Shown: piece by piece, positions 29,601 to 38,020 of the stretch
Numbering within the stretch: the first letter of the stretch is position 1
How the letters are laid out: every line of letters starts with the position of its first letter
Assembly: GCF_039691755.1 (NCBI RefSeq)
Contig: NZ_CP137552.1
Coordinates: 434,001-498,000 of the forward strand
Length of the DNA stretch: 64,000 nt
DNA from: Halomonas sp. Bachu 37
GTDB lineage: Bacteria; Pseudomonadota; Gammaproteobacteria; Pseudomonadales; Halomonadaceae
Direction of reading: 5' to 3'
Translations under genes and position numbers: made by a program
The notes under the pieces: generated by a model
The model's input: the letters and a program-made list of their open reading frames with translations, nothing else
The model's database searches: none
What the model was told of the DNA's origin: nothing

Positions 29601-30617
29601 ATGAAAGCCATTGCTACCGCCGGTCGCCCCGAAGCAGCGCCTGAGCACGCCTTTCAGATTATCGAACGCGAAACACCACAGCCCGGCGAATGGGACCTGC
29701 TGGTACGTATAAAAGCGGTGTCGGTCAACCCTGTCGACACCAAGATCCGCCAGGGGGCTATCCTCCCCAACGATCAGCAGCATGTCTTGGGTTGGGACGT
29801 TGCCGGTCAAGTGGAAACCGTAGGCGACAAGGTGACCGGTTTTGCCAAGGGAGATCAGGTTTATTATTCCGGCGAGGTCGAGCGCCCCGGCTGTAACGCC
29901 CAATATCAGCTCGTCGATGCGCGGCTGGCCGCCAAGGCGCCGCAGAAGCTCAAGCCCGAAGAGGCGGCAGCCATGCCTCTGACGGCATTGACCGCCTGGG
30001 AAGCACTGTTCGACAAGCTGAAACTGTCTCAGGGCGACGATACGCATCGCGACGAGACCCTGCTGATCATCAATGGCGCCGGGGGCGTAGGTTCGATTGC
30101 CACCCAACTGGCACGCCAGTTGACCGGCATCAAGGTCATCGCCACCGCGTCACGTGAAGCCTCCATCGAGTGGTGCCGCACCATGGGGGCTCATGAGGTT
30201 GTCAATCATCACGACCTGATCGATACCATGCAGAGCGCCGGTTATCCGGAAGTCGACTACATCTTCAACTGCGCCGATATTGGCGATCATTGGGATAACA
30301 TGAATGCGCTCATTCGACCGCTCGGCCATATCGTGGCGATAGCCGAGACGAAAAAGACGGTCGATCTCAACCAGCTGCAGGGCAAGGCTGTGACGTTCAG
30401 CTGGGAGTTCATGTTTGCTCGCTCGCTGCATGGCTACCATATCGAGCATCAGGGGCAGGCTCTGGAAAAAATGGCCGCGCACTTCGATGCCGGACACCTG
30501 AGCTCGACGCTGAGCGAGGTCATCGGCCCATTGACGCCTGAAAACCTCGGCCACGCACACCGCAAGCTTGAAGAAGGCCACGTCACCGGCAAGCTCGTGC
30601 TGACGGCAATGCCCTAA
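29601..30617 (+). CDS. Zinc-type alcohol dehydrogenase-like / quinone oxidoreductase family protein
   Basis: A 338-residue medium-chain dehydrogenase/reductase. The GroES-like N-terminal half (SVNPVDTKIRQG, GWDVAGQVETVG) precedes a Rossmann domain with INGAGGVGSIATQLAR and an NADPH-leaning basic loop. Zinc-binding cysteines of classical alcohol dehydrogenases are absent, so it is probably a zinc-free NADPH quinone or enone reductase of the zinc-binding-ADH-like subfamily. ATG 29601 has GGAG 6 bases upstream; the earlier ATG at 29541 adds 20 unmatched residues. Confidence 0.85.
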   Translation: MKAIATAGRPEAAPEHAFQIIERETPQPGEWDLLVRIKAVSVNPVDTKIRQGAILPNDQQHVLGWDVAGQVETVGDKVTGFAKGDQVYYSGEVERPGCNAQYQLVDARLAAKAPQKLKPEEAAAMPLTALTAWEALFDKLKLSQGDDTHRDETLLIINGAGGVGSIATQLARQLTGIKVIATASREASIEWCRTMGAHEVVNHHDLIDTMQSAGYPEVDYIFNCADIGDHWDNMNALIRPLGHIVAIAETKKTVDLNQLQGKAVTFSWEFMFARSLHGYHIEHQGQALEKMAAHFDAGHLSSTLSEVIGPLTPENLGHAHRKLEEGHVTGKLVLTAMP

Positions 30618-30640
30618 CCCAGCCGACCTGTGGTGCATCA

Positions 30641-30660
30641 TGTAGCCAGACGGCTTTTTT
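30641..30660 (+). terminator. Possible terminator after the oxidoreductase
   Basis: Short stem AGCC-AGAC-GGCT followed by TTTTTT, about 25 bases past the stop. A longer pairing AGCCG/CGGCT with the upstream copy is also possible. Confidence 0.5.
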
Positions 30661-30873
30661 CACTTGACTACGGTTAACAGATCCACGACTGGGAAGTGGA
30701 ATACAGGAGTTTCTTTTCAGGTAAGTACTTCTCAGGATATGAGGTATAGGGATTTACTTTCCGCCAAATATCTTGAAAACCACAAAGTGGGTTTTTTGTG
30801 TCTGTTTCGCTCAGTCGATGCTTTCTCGAGCCGTTCAGGAGTCGGTTGAGCGATTCGTTCCTTGAAGCATGCC

Positions 30874-33800
30874 TTAGGTTATCTGCTCTTGAGTCCTTCT
30901 ACGCACGAACGTAGTGATGTCCTCTGCGGATAGCGGTTTGGCATACAGGTAACCCTGCCCCGCATTGCACGCCATGGCTCGCAATTGTGTTTCCTGGTCC
31001 ACAGTTTTGACACCTTCTGCGAGTACATCGAGGCCGAGGCTGTGTCCCATGTGGATGATGGCCTGGGTGATGGCCAGGCTCTCACGGTCCTTGAGGAGGC
31101 CGGCGGTGAACGATTGGTCGATCTTGAGCCGGTGAAGCGGAATTTGTGTCAAGTAACTCAAGCTCGAGTAGCCGGTGCCGAAATCATCGATCGCAAGCTT
31201 GATGCCGAGGGCATGTAGTCGGTTCAGCTTGTCCTGCACGGTATGCATATCTTGCATGACGACGCTTTCCGTCACTTCCAGCTCAAGATATTCTGCGGCC
31301 AAGCCGGTGCGCTTCAGTACGGCTTCCACCATATCGACGAAATCGGGATGTTGAAACTGATAGGCCGAGACGTTGACGGCAATGGTGCCGATATCCAGAC
31401 CATCTGCGGTCCAGCGTGTGTACTGTTCACAGGCTTGTTCGAGAATCCAGGAGCCGATTGCAACGATCTGCCCGCTTTCTTCCGCAATGGGTATGAACTT
31501 GCAGGGAGAGACCAGACCATGCTTCGGATGAAGCCATCGCACCAGGACTTCCATCCCTATGATGGTGCCATGCGTTAAGTCGAACTGTGGCTGGTATTCG
31601 AGAAATAGTTGATCGGACTCGATTGCTCGGCGGAGATCTCCTTCCAGCATCAAGTGTTCTATGGTTCTAGCATGCATGTCTGCCGCGTAGCATTGATAGC
31701 GGCTGCACCCCCGTTCCTTTGCTACATGCATGGCAGCATCGGCGTTACGCATCAGCGTTTCGACATCCTGGCCATCGGCCGGGTAACAGGCAATGCCGAT
31801 ACTGCCGCTCAGTACCACTTCGCTATCGTCTATGTGGAAGGGAGGCGCGAAAGAGGCCAGAATCTTTTGGGCGATTTGCTGAGCTTCATGATAGTCGTGT
31901 AGCTCCGGCAGTATCATCAGAAACTCATCCCCGCCCTGACGACTAACGGTGTCCATGACGCGGGCGGAAACACGCAGCCGCTTGGCGATTTCTTTCAGGA
32001 CTTGATCTCCGAAGGCACGGCCATGGATATCGTTGACGTTCTTGAAGCGGTCCACATTCAGGAACAGCACCGCCAGGTGTCGACCATGGCGCTGGGCATC
32101 CGCAAGCGCCATGCTCAGGCGGTCGGTGAGTAGAAAGCGGTTCGGCAGGCTGGTCAGCGTGTCGTGATGGGCCACGTACGTGAGCCGGTCATCGGCCAGC
32201 CGTCGTTCGATTGCCGTACTCAGTGTATTGGCGATGCTCTGCAGGAAGCCAGTATCGTCGGTGGAGAACTGTCGCGTCTCCTGGGAATAGGCTCCAAGGA
32301 TGCCCAGCGGCCCCTCGATTCCCTGAATCACGACATTGATTCCGCTGACGATTTGGTGATGAATCAGCAAAGGAGAGGTCGAAAAGCGCGTCTCGTCATG
32401 GAGGTTGGCGATGATCACCGGTTCCATGGAGTCGAGGGCGTAGTCGATCTGCGAGAATGAATGGTTGCCACGATGAATCTTTCTGCCGATCCACGCCGGG
32501 GACCAGCCGACACCGGCAGCGAAAGTACAGGTCTTGTCAGGCTCATCGCATAGCAGCACCTTGGTGTAGCTCACGCCCAGTCCATCGGCCATGATGGTGG
32601 CCGCCTCCTGGGAGAGCTTATCGATGTCGGTTGTTACTAGCGCCAAACGTCCGAACTCGGCCACCAAAACCTGCTGGTGGGCACGGGTCATCAGGATGCG
32701 CTCGGTGTGCTTGAGTTCGTGGATATCGGTACAGGTTCCGAACCATTTGACGATCTGGCCACTGCTGTCCCGTAATGGCAAGGCGCGACCGAGCATCCAG
32801 CGATAGTTGCCATCGGCGCGGCGCAGCCGGTACTCGATCTCGTATAGCTCGCCCGAGGCCGTCGCTTGCTCCCAGCGCGTGACTGCCCGCGCCCGGTCTT
32901 CGGGATGAAAGGCCGGATTCCAGCCGTGTCCCAGGCTCTCTTCCAGTGTCAGGCCGGTAAAATCAAACCAGTGCTGATTATATAGCAGGTGCCAGCCGTC
33001 GGGTCGGGTAACCCAGATGATCTGGGGCATCGTCTCGATCAGGGTGCGGAACTCGGCTTCGCTGTCGCGAAGCGCCGCCTCGGCACGAAGTCGGTCGGTG
33101 ATGTCATGGGCAAGAACCAAATGGGCCGGCTGCCCCTCGTAATTCATGATATGAGAGTGAATCTCGACGTCGAGATGCCGTCCGTCACGAGTGACATGCC
33201 GCCAGAGCTCTTCCTTGTCTATCGACTCTGCTTGGTCTGATAACTCCGTTTGTTTTGACAATAGCGCTACACCAGCGAGCAGACGAGGTATGTCCTCGGC
33301 GGGGCGAATATCCTTGATGGTCATCCGCATGAAGTCGTCTCGGCTGTAACCATATTGACGAACCGCGGCAGCGTTGACCTCCAGGAAGGCCAACGTATCC
33401 AGGCTGAACACCCACATCGGATGAGGATTGGCTTCGAACAATTCCCGATGAAGGGCCTCGCTTGCACGTAGCTGGGTCGCACGCTCATCGAGAAGTTGGC
33501 GGATTTCGGTTATCTCGCGAATGGGAGCATGAGAAGAACGGAGGGCAGGGTCCGCCAGGGCCGCCATGTGCCGGCTCAGGCGGCGTGCCGCATAGTGGCC
33601 ACCCAGGACTCCGCCCAAGGTAGCCGTGGCAATCAGTAGCGCCAGACTTATCGCAAGCTTCAGTCGCGGATCGGTAAGGGCCGACCGAGGAACCGACAGC
33701 GTGACCTGCCAGGGAGAGAACGCCGAAGAGACTTGAAACTGCTCGGTCGCTTCCTCATGTTCAACGCCCTCATCGTTGGGTAGGCCGCGTTGGGCGAGCC

Positions 33801-34422
33801 GCTCGCCATGGCTATCCGTCAAGGCTAGAGTCCATCCGGCGGGCAAGACCAGCGAGTCGAGTCGTTGCTGAAGTTGCGACGCCTCTAGGGTGGCGATCAC
33901 AAGGTGGGTGACTCGGTTCTCGCGAATGCCGGGCACCACAATGGCAGCCAGCGTTTCATTGGCGACAGGCCCCATGAAACTGTCGCCGATAGCGGGTTGC
34001 CCCGTCTCCAATGCCTTGGGAGCAGCGGCCTCGCCGCTTGGCCGGGGAAGTGGCGGCAGCTCGCTGCCATAAGGCGCCCGGGTATTGAAGCGCATCCTCA
34101 TCGGATCGCCCAGGTCGGAAAAAGCCACGTGGCTTCCGAAACTGGCCCGAAAGGCCTGCGCTTCGGCGTAGAGCTGCGGCCAGCGTTCTTGCGTATCCGC
34201 TAGGGGGGAGGCTGCCAGTACCGAAAGTGCCCGAATCCTCGAATCCAGGTAGTGATCGATGGCTCTGGTGGTGTTATGGGAAAGCTGCTGCGCTTCTTCG
34301 CGTATTTCCTGGCCGCGGGCGTGGACGCTGTCGAAAGCCCACCAGACGGAAAGCACTACCAAGGGAAGGACACATAACCAGATCAGGCCGGTGAGGTAGT
34401 TCGCTAGCGGGCGTTGCGTCAT
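30874..34422 (-). CDS. Membrane GGDEF-EAL protein with dCache-like sensor, PAS, PAS and GAF domains
   Basis: A 1182-residue c-di-GMP enzyme. Membrane segments at about residues 10-30 and 252-275 enclose a periplasmic region resembling a double-Cache sensor. PAS domains follow at about 318-430 and 455-580 (the second PAS-fold-3 type, ending WFGTCTDIHELK), then GAF (590-745), GGDEF (752-910; intact GGDEF near 826-830) and EAL (935-1180). The EAL signature reads EVLVR near residue 956, keeping the catalytic glutamate; DDFGTGYSS and the later K/E motifs are present. Both cyclase and phosphodiesterase activity are possible. It is monocistronic; the ligand is unknown. Confidence 0.92.
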   Translation of the reverse strand: MTQRPLANYLTGLIWLCVLPLVVLSVWWAFDSVHARGQEIREEAQQLSHNTTRAIDHYLDSRIRALSVLAASPLADTQERWPQLYAEAQAFRASFGSHVAFSDLGDPMRMRFNTRAPYGSELPPLPRPSGEAAAPKALETGQPAIGDSFMGPVANETLAAIVVPGIRENRVTHLVIATLEASQLQQRLDSLVLPAGWTLALTDSHGERLAQRGLPNDEGVEHEEATEQFQVSSAFSPWQVTLSVPRSALTDPRLKLAISLALLIATATLGGVLGGHYAARRLSRHMAALADPALRSSHAPIREITEIRQLLDERATQLRASEALHRELFEANPHPMWVFSLDTLAFLEVNAAAVRQYGYSRDDFMRMTIKDIRPAEDIPRLLAGVALLSKQTELSDQAESIDKEELWRHVTRDGRHLDVEIHSHIMNYEGQPAHLVLAHDITDRLRAEAALRDSEAEFRTLIETMPQIIWVTRPDGWHLLYNQHWFDFTGLTLEESLGHGWNPAFHPEDRARAVTRWEQATASGELYEIEYRLRRADGNYRWMLGRALPLRDSSGQIVKWFGTCTDIHELKHTERILMTRAHQQVLVAEFGRLALVTTDIDKLSQEAATIMADGLGVSYTKVLLCDEPDKTCTFAAGVGWSPAWIGRKIHRGNHSFSQIDYALDSMEPVIIANLHDETRFSTSPLLIHHQIVSGINVVIQGIEGPLGILGAYSQETRQFSTDDTGFLQSIANTLSTAIERRLADDRLTYVAHHDTLTSLPNRFLLTDRLSMALADAQRHGRHLAVLFLNVDRFKNVNDIHGRAFGDQVLKEIAKRLRVSARVMDTVSRQGGDEFLMILPELHDYHEAQQIAQKILASFAPPFHIDDSEVVLSGSIGIACYPADGQDVETLMRNADAAMHVAKERGCSRYQCYAADMHARTIEHLMLEGDLRRAIESDQLFLEYQPQFDLTHGTIIGMEVLVRWLHPKHGLVSPCKFIPIAEESGQIVAIGSWILEQACEQYTRWTADGLDIGTIAVNVSAYQFQHPDFVDMVEAVLKRTGLAAEYLELEVTESVVMQDMHTVQDKLNRLHALGIKLAIDDFGTGYSSLSYLTQIPLHRLKIDQSFTAGLLKDRESLAITQAIIHMGHSLGLDVLAEGVKTVDQETQLRAMACNAGQGYLYAKPLSAEDITTFVRRRTQEQIT

Positions 34423-34578
34423 GGTGGCGTAGCATTAGTCGAGGGTGAGTCTGATGAACTGCCATGCGAGGCCGACAAGCGAGTAACCGTTGTCGCATTT
34501 CTGTAAGCAATTGTCGAGACCGACATCGAGTCGCATGCAAAACTAGATGGCCGACCATGCCCCACGATGGTGGCGGCG

Positions 34579-35916
34579 TTAGCTTGCCGAAGCGAACGGT
34601 AGCGATTGCGGCAAGGCCAGCCGGTGCTCCCCGCTATTCAATCGCGTTGCGATGAATTGCCGGTCCAGTAAATCAATATTGAGCTCGGAAAGGGCGGTGA
34701 TGACACGGTCGGCATGCGCCTGGATCACTTCAAGATGCTCATCTTGGGCGAATAACGAAAGGGTCTTCAATGCCTTGAGTAAAGAGAGACAGATACTCAC
34801 ATCCTTGCGCCCATACAGCAGGATCGGAGTGAAAAGTTTATATAAGAGACTATCGAAGCGCTCCTCTGTCCACGTCACCCGAACCCGGCCCTGCGCATCG
34901 GTCAAAGTATTGCAAGGCTGAAACGACATGCGCTGGCATAACAGTTCGGTGATTTGATGGAGGCACAGGCGAGCGGTACCGGGATCATGAATGCCCGGCG
35001 ATAACGCCTTGATGGCAACTTCCATCAACTGAGTCAAACCGTTTATGTACAAGCTCTTGACCGATTCTCCTTCTGCATATTCAAGTTGTGACAGAACCGA
35101 TTGGCTCCAGGCCTCGCTGGGGTGCTGGCTGGCTTCGATCTTGAACAAGGGAAACGCCTCTACCGTATAATCGCCGAAGGAAAAATTCAGGTGTATCGTG
35201 ACGTCGATTTTTTCGGCGAGTTTGGCGAGCTCCTCGAGATTGGCACTTTGGATATAACCGCTTCGGACGGAATAGACCCAGTGGTACGGCTTTTCGGCAA
35301 CGGCAAGCGAGGCAAGGTATTGCCAATTTTCTGTCTTCTGCCGAGCCTTGAGGCGCTCCATGGAGGTCTGCGTGGAATGGTGCAACTCCTTGGTTACGGC
35401 ATTGATCTGAACGGATTGCGAGGCGTTGTGAATAAAGTACACAAACAGGGCCAGACAGCTGATGACCATGCCGGCGCCGAGATAGACAGCGAGTGATCGC
35501 CAGAGATCTGGTGTTTTACCTTCGGTGGGTACCATCAACAGAATAAGGATAAAGAGAATTGTTCCCAGATAATGACCGAGAACCTGCTGATGGCGGCGTT
35601 CGTTCACCAGGCTGAATACCAATTTCAGCGAGAAATTATTGCCTGCCTGGGACAGAACCGACATCACCATCGAGAAGCTGAAGACGACCAGCGAAATCAT
35701 CCCGCCAATCAGAGTGGCCAGCAGTGTGCGGGCGGTATCTGGATTATCGAAATTGAGGGGCTCGAGAAAATCGGGTAAATGAGATTCGCCCACCGGCACC
35801 AGAACAAAAAATAGACCTACAAGCAGATAAAACAAAGTGATGAGACTTGTCAGATAGGCAATGCTTTGACGGAAATCTCTCACGACCTTGATGGGCCATG
35901 CTAACAAGGCGGACAT
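34579..35916 (-). CDS. DUF2254 membrane protein
   Basis: A 445-residue inner-membrane protein of unknown function. Four hydrophobic segments near the N terminus (about residues 17-40, 60-85, 108-128 and 135-160) precede a long soluble region with LVPFGDF-like and ALSPGIHDPGTARLCLHQI stretches; the latter is typical of DUF2254. Start at ATG 35916, which AGGA precedes by 7 bases; the ATG at 35922 is too close to that site. No operon partner; the CsrB-like RNA lies upstream in the opposite orientation. Confidence 0.85.
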   Translation of the reverse strand: MSALLAWPIKVVRDFRQSIAYLTSLITLFYLLVGLFFVLVPVGESHLPDFLEPLNFDNPDTARTLLATLIGGMISLVVFSFSMVMSVLSQAGNNFSLKLVFSLVNERRHQQVLGHYLGTILFILILLMVPTEGKTPDLWRSLAVYLGAGMVISCLALFVYFIHNASQSVQINAVTKELHHSTQTSMERLKARQKTENWQYLASLAVAEKPYHWVYSVRSGYIQSANLEELAKLAEKIDVTIHLNFSFGDYTVEAFPLFKIEASQHPSEAWSQSVLSQLEYAEGESVKSLYINGLTQLMEVAIKALSPGIHDPGTARLCLHQITELLCQRMSFQPCNTLTDAQGRVRVTWTEERFDSLLYKLFTPILLYGRKDVSICLSLLKALKTLSLFAQDEHLEVIQAHADRVITALSELNIDLLDRQFIATRLNSGEHRLALPQSLPFASAS

Positions 35917-36000
35917 CGGCATATCCTGGCAATTGCAGTAAATGGCATTTATGCCTTGTTTAGTTTGGCCGTGCAATGCGAGACCTTGTCTGACACACCG

Positions 36001-36018
36001 TGTCGGTAATCACTTACA
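36001..36018 (+). promoter_or_regulatory. GacA-type upstream activating box
   Basis: TGTCGG-TAATCA-CTTACA compared with the GacA box TGTAAG-N6-CTTACA: the right half is perfect and the left matches four of six. Its centre lies about 66 bases before the inferred start of the GGA-rich RNA, the position seen for Pseudomonas rsmY/rsmZ promoters. Confidence 0.6.
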
Positions 36019-36066
36019 CGGTTTCTTATCTCATGTTACGTACAGGCTGGCACCGAGCTGTCACTC

Positions 36067-36072
36067 TACACT
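36067..36072 (+). promoter_or_regulatory. Possible -10 element of the GGA-rich RNA
   Basis: TACACT, a few bases before the first GGA hairpin. No good -35 hexamer is visible, in keeping with an activator-dependent promoter. Confidence 0.45.
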
Positions 36073-36074
36073 CA

Positions 36075-36197
36075 CTGAGCAGGAGGCTCGGCAGGGAAGA
36101 AAGAGTCAGGACGACTCCCCAGGGAAGTGCAGGCAGGATGCATGCGTTGGATACAAGGATGCAGGGATTCAGCCCGGTCACATGACCGGGCTTTTTT
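36075..36197 (+). ncRNA. CsrB/RsmZ-like CsrA-sequestering small RNA (candidate)
   Basis: About 120 nt with no credible ORF. It has eight GGA motifs (near 36082, 36095, 36109, 36123, 36136, 36149, 36157 and 36165). Several sit in hairpin loops: GAGC-AGGAG-GCTC, GAGTC-AGGAC-GACTC and TGCA-GGCAGGA-TGCA. ATACAAGGATGC (36151-36162) matches the CsrA high-affinity consensus RUACARGGAUGU at 11 of 12 positions. It ends in a strong terminator and has a GacA-like box upstream. This is the architecture of RsmY/RsmZ/CsrB decoy RNAs, which bind CsrA/RsmA and relieve translational repression. The 5' end is estimated. Expression and CsrA binding are inferences. Confidence 0.72.
36171..36197 (+). terminator. 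Intrinsic terminator of the first GGA-rich RNA
   Basis: Stem AGCCCGGTC / GACCGGGCT with a small ACAT loop, followed by six T residues. Confidence 0.92.
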
Positions 36198-36282
36198 CTG
36201 CTGGAAATTTAGTAATTCCCCGCAGTTAACCCGCTCACTTGAGCCACCCCCCTATCACTCGAGCAGTGGCGGAATCGGGCTG

Positions 36283-36858
36283 TCAACCGCGTGCTAGCAG
36301 ACGGCGCAGGTCGGCAAGCACGGCTTCTCTCGGGTCTTTTTCGCGGATCAGTAGCTGAGCGTCTCCCTTGCGGTCGAAAGCAAACACCGCGTTTGAGTGC
36401 GAGACGTCATAATCTCCGGCGTCATTCTTTTCGCCGTAGCCGTAAGTGACTCGGTAGCGGCGCGTCAGGTCTTTCAGCGCGTCCTGGTCTCCGGTCAAGC
36501 CGGTGAATTCAGGGCCGAACGCAGCGGTGTATTCCTGCAGTGTGGCGGGGTCATCGCGGGCGGGGTCGACGGAAACGAACAGCACCCGCAGGTCTTCTCG
36601 TGCCGCTTGTTCCAGCTCACCGGAAACGGCGGCGAGGTTCGCCAGGGTGGTCGGGCAGATATGCGGGCAATGGGTGAAGCCGAAGAAGAGCAAGGTAACT
36701 TCACCGCTATACTCCTTCTCGCTGACCCGCTCGGAGTCTTCATTGATCAGTTCGAACGCCAGAGGCGGCATGAGGCTGGAAATATCCTTGGTTTGCCAGG
36801 CTGGATCGGAACAGCCGGCCAACCATAGCAGCGCCGGTAATAATAATAGCTTGCGCAT
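36283..36858 (-). CDS. SCO1/SenC-family copper chaperone lipoprotein
   Basis: Periplasmic thioredoxin-fold protein that helps load copper into the CuA site of cytochrome oxidase. 191 residues. A lipobox LAGC (Cys16) implies membrane anchoring. The copper ligands are CPHIC (Cys64, Cys68) and His154 in DVSHSNAVF. It lies 5 bases downstream of ctaG on the same strand, opposite coxBAC, in keeping with oxidase assembly. Confidence 0.93.
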   Translation of the reverse strand: MRKLLLLPALLWLAGCSDPAWQTKDISSLMPPLAFELINEDSERVSEKEYSGEVTLLFFGFTHCPHICPTTLANLAAVSGELEQAAREDLRVLFVSVDPARDDPATLQEYTAAFGPEFTGLTGDQDALKDLTRRYRVTYGYGEKNDAGDYDVSHSNAVFAFDRKGDAQLLIREKDPREAVLADLRRLLARG

Positions 36859-36862
36859 GTCT

Positions 36863-37702
36863 CTACCTGTAGCGATATAAAAGCGAACTTTTCCCGAGCA
36901 GGCGACCGATCACGACCAGTATCGCCAGCAGGCTCATCATGGCTGCAGGAATCCAGGTGATCAGCCCACCAAGCCGTTGATCGGTCATGGGTGCCAGCGG
37001 CCAGGCGCGACCGCAAACGGCATACACGTCGAACAGCACGTTATTGCTGAAGGTGAGATAGGCACCCAGCAGAATCTGGGGCGGCACCACCGACACCAGG
37101 ACGATAATCCGTACACCGTAGCCGAGCCCGCCTTTTTCTGGCGAGCGTGGATCGAGTACCAGCCACCAGAAGAGTAGCCCATCGAGCAGCATGCTCCAGT
37201 TCATCAGCTGGTAGAGGCGATGGCTCAGCATGGCGTCGAAATGTACCTGCGGAATCAACCAGAAGTAGATCAGTCCGACGAACAGCAGTGCCGCGATCAT
37301 TGGCTGCTGAAGTAATCGGTACCCAGGCCGCAGCGTCTGCACCGCAAGTGTTGTGCCTGGCAAATTTCGTGCCCGGTGCGGCAAGCCGGCGGCAAGGATA
37401 GGCAGCGGGGCCGCCAGGGCGATCAGAAACGGCGCGACATGATGGAGCACCAGATGCTGGCTGCGGTGGATGAAGAACATGTACTGCGCCAGGTAATCGT
37501 AATGGGTCTGGGTCGCCGCATAAATGGCCGCGATACCTAGAAAAAAGGCGAAGGGACGCCAGACTCCTTCAGGCTTGCCGCCACGCCGCCGCCGATTCAG
37601 ACCTCGCCAGTAGATCACTGCAGCAATCAGGCAGGTAAGCGTCCAAGCGGGAGAGAACTCCCACGGCAGCAGGTAGGCAAGGCCCCCCTCGATCCCCTCC
37701 AT
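36863..37702 (-). CDS. ctaG: Cytochrome c oxidase assembly protein CtaG (caa3 type)
   Basis: Seven-segment membrane protein of the CtaG_caa3 family, required for caa3 oxidase assembly. 279 residues. Helices begin at WTLTCLIAAVIYW; HRSQHLVLHHVAPFLIAL and the later NWSMLLDGLLFWWLVLDPR carry conserved His and Trp residues. ATG 37702 (MEGIEGGLAYLLPW) has AGGAGG 4-5 bases upstream. The open frame continues above this only through a 12-base tandem repeat, and I do not count that part as coding. Confidence 0.88.
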   Translation of the reverse strand: MEGIEGGLAYLLPWEFSPAWTLTCLIAAVIYWRGLNRRRRGGKPEGVWRPFAFFLGIAAIYAATQTHYDYLAQYMFFIHRSQHLVLHHVAPFLIALAAPLPILAAGLPHRARNLPGTTLAVQTLRPGYRLLQQPMIAALLFVGLIYFWLIPQVHFDAMLSHRLYQLMNWSMLLDGLLFWWLVLDPRSPEKGGLGYGVRIIVLVSVVPPQILLGAYLTFSNNVLFDVYAVCGRAWPLAPMTDQRLGGLITWIPAAMMSLLAILVVIGRLLGKSSLLYRYR

Positions 37703-37724
37703 TGCTCCTCCTTGTGACGGTGTT

Positions 37725-37858
37725 AGCAACCGTACTTGAAACCCTGCTTGAAACAGTACCTGAACCAGAAATTGAAACAGTATCTGAAACAGCTTTAGAA
37801 ACGACAGTACCGGAAGCAGCACTGGAAACAGTACCGGTAAACAGTATCGGGTACAGGA
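37725..37858. repeat. Degenerate 12-nt tandem repeat between ctaG and coxB
   Basis: About ten units with the rough consensus GTANCTGAAACA (for example GTACTTGAAACC, CTGCTTGAAACA, GTATCTGAAACA), with one unit lengthened by three bases. It lies in the divergent gap that must carry both promoters of the oxidase locus. Confidence 0.75.
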
Positions 37859-38020
37859 TAGCCTTGATAGGCAGGCTCCACCGGCTCGTCGTGGTCGGAT
37901 CAAATTTTTTGACTAGACTGAAACCGGAACAAGGCGTTAGCGCTACCGCATCGTTTGTAGTTGCGCCCTTATCGCCGAGTGTTTCGAAAGATGTTTCGAT
38001 AAAACGAAAATGGAAAGGGA

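Noticed and set aside
30664..30849. 61-codon open frame between the oxidoreductase and the GGDEF-EAL gene
   Set aside because: No ribosome site and no recognisable composition; terminator-like hairpins cover part of the gap.
35942..36229. Short plus-strand frames over the first GGA-rich RNA
   Set aside because: They have no ribosome site and run across the terminator hairpin; the hairpin/GGA pattern fits a non-coding RNA better.
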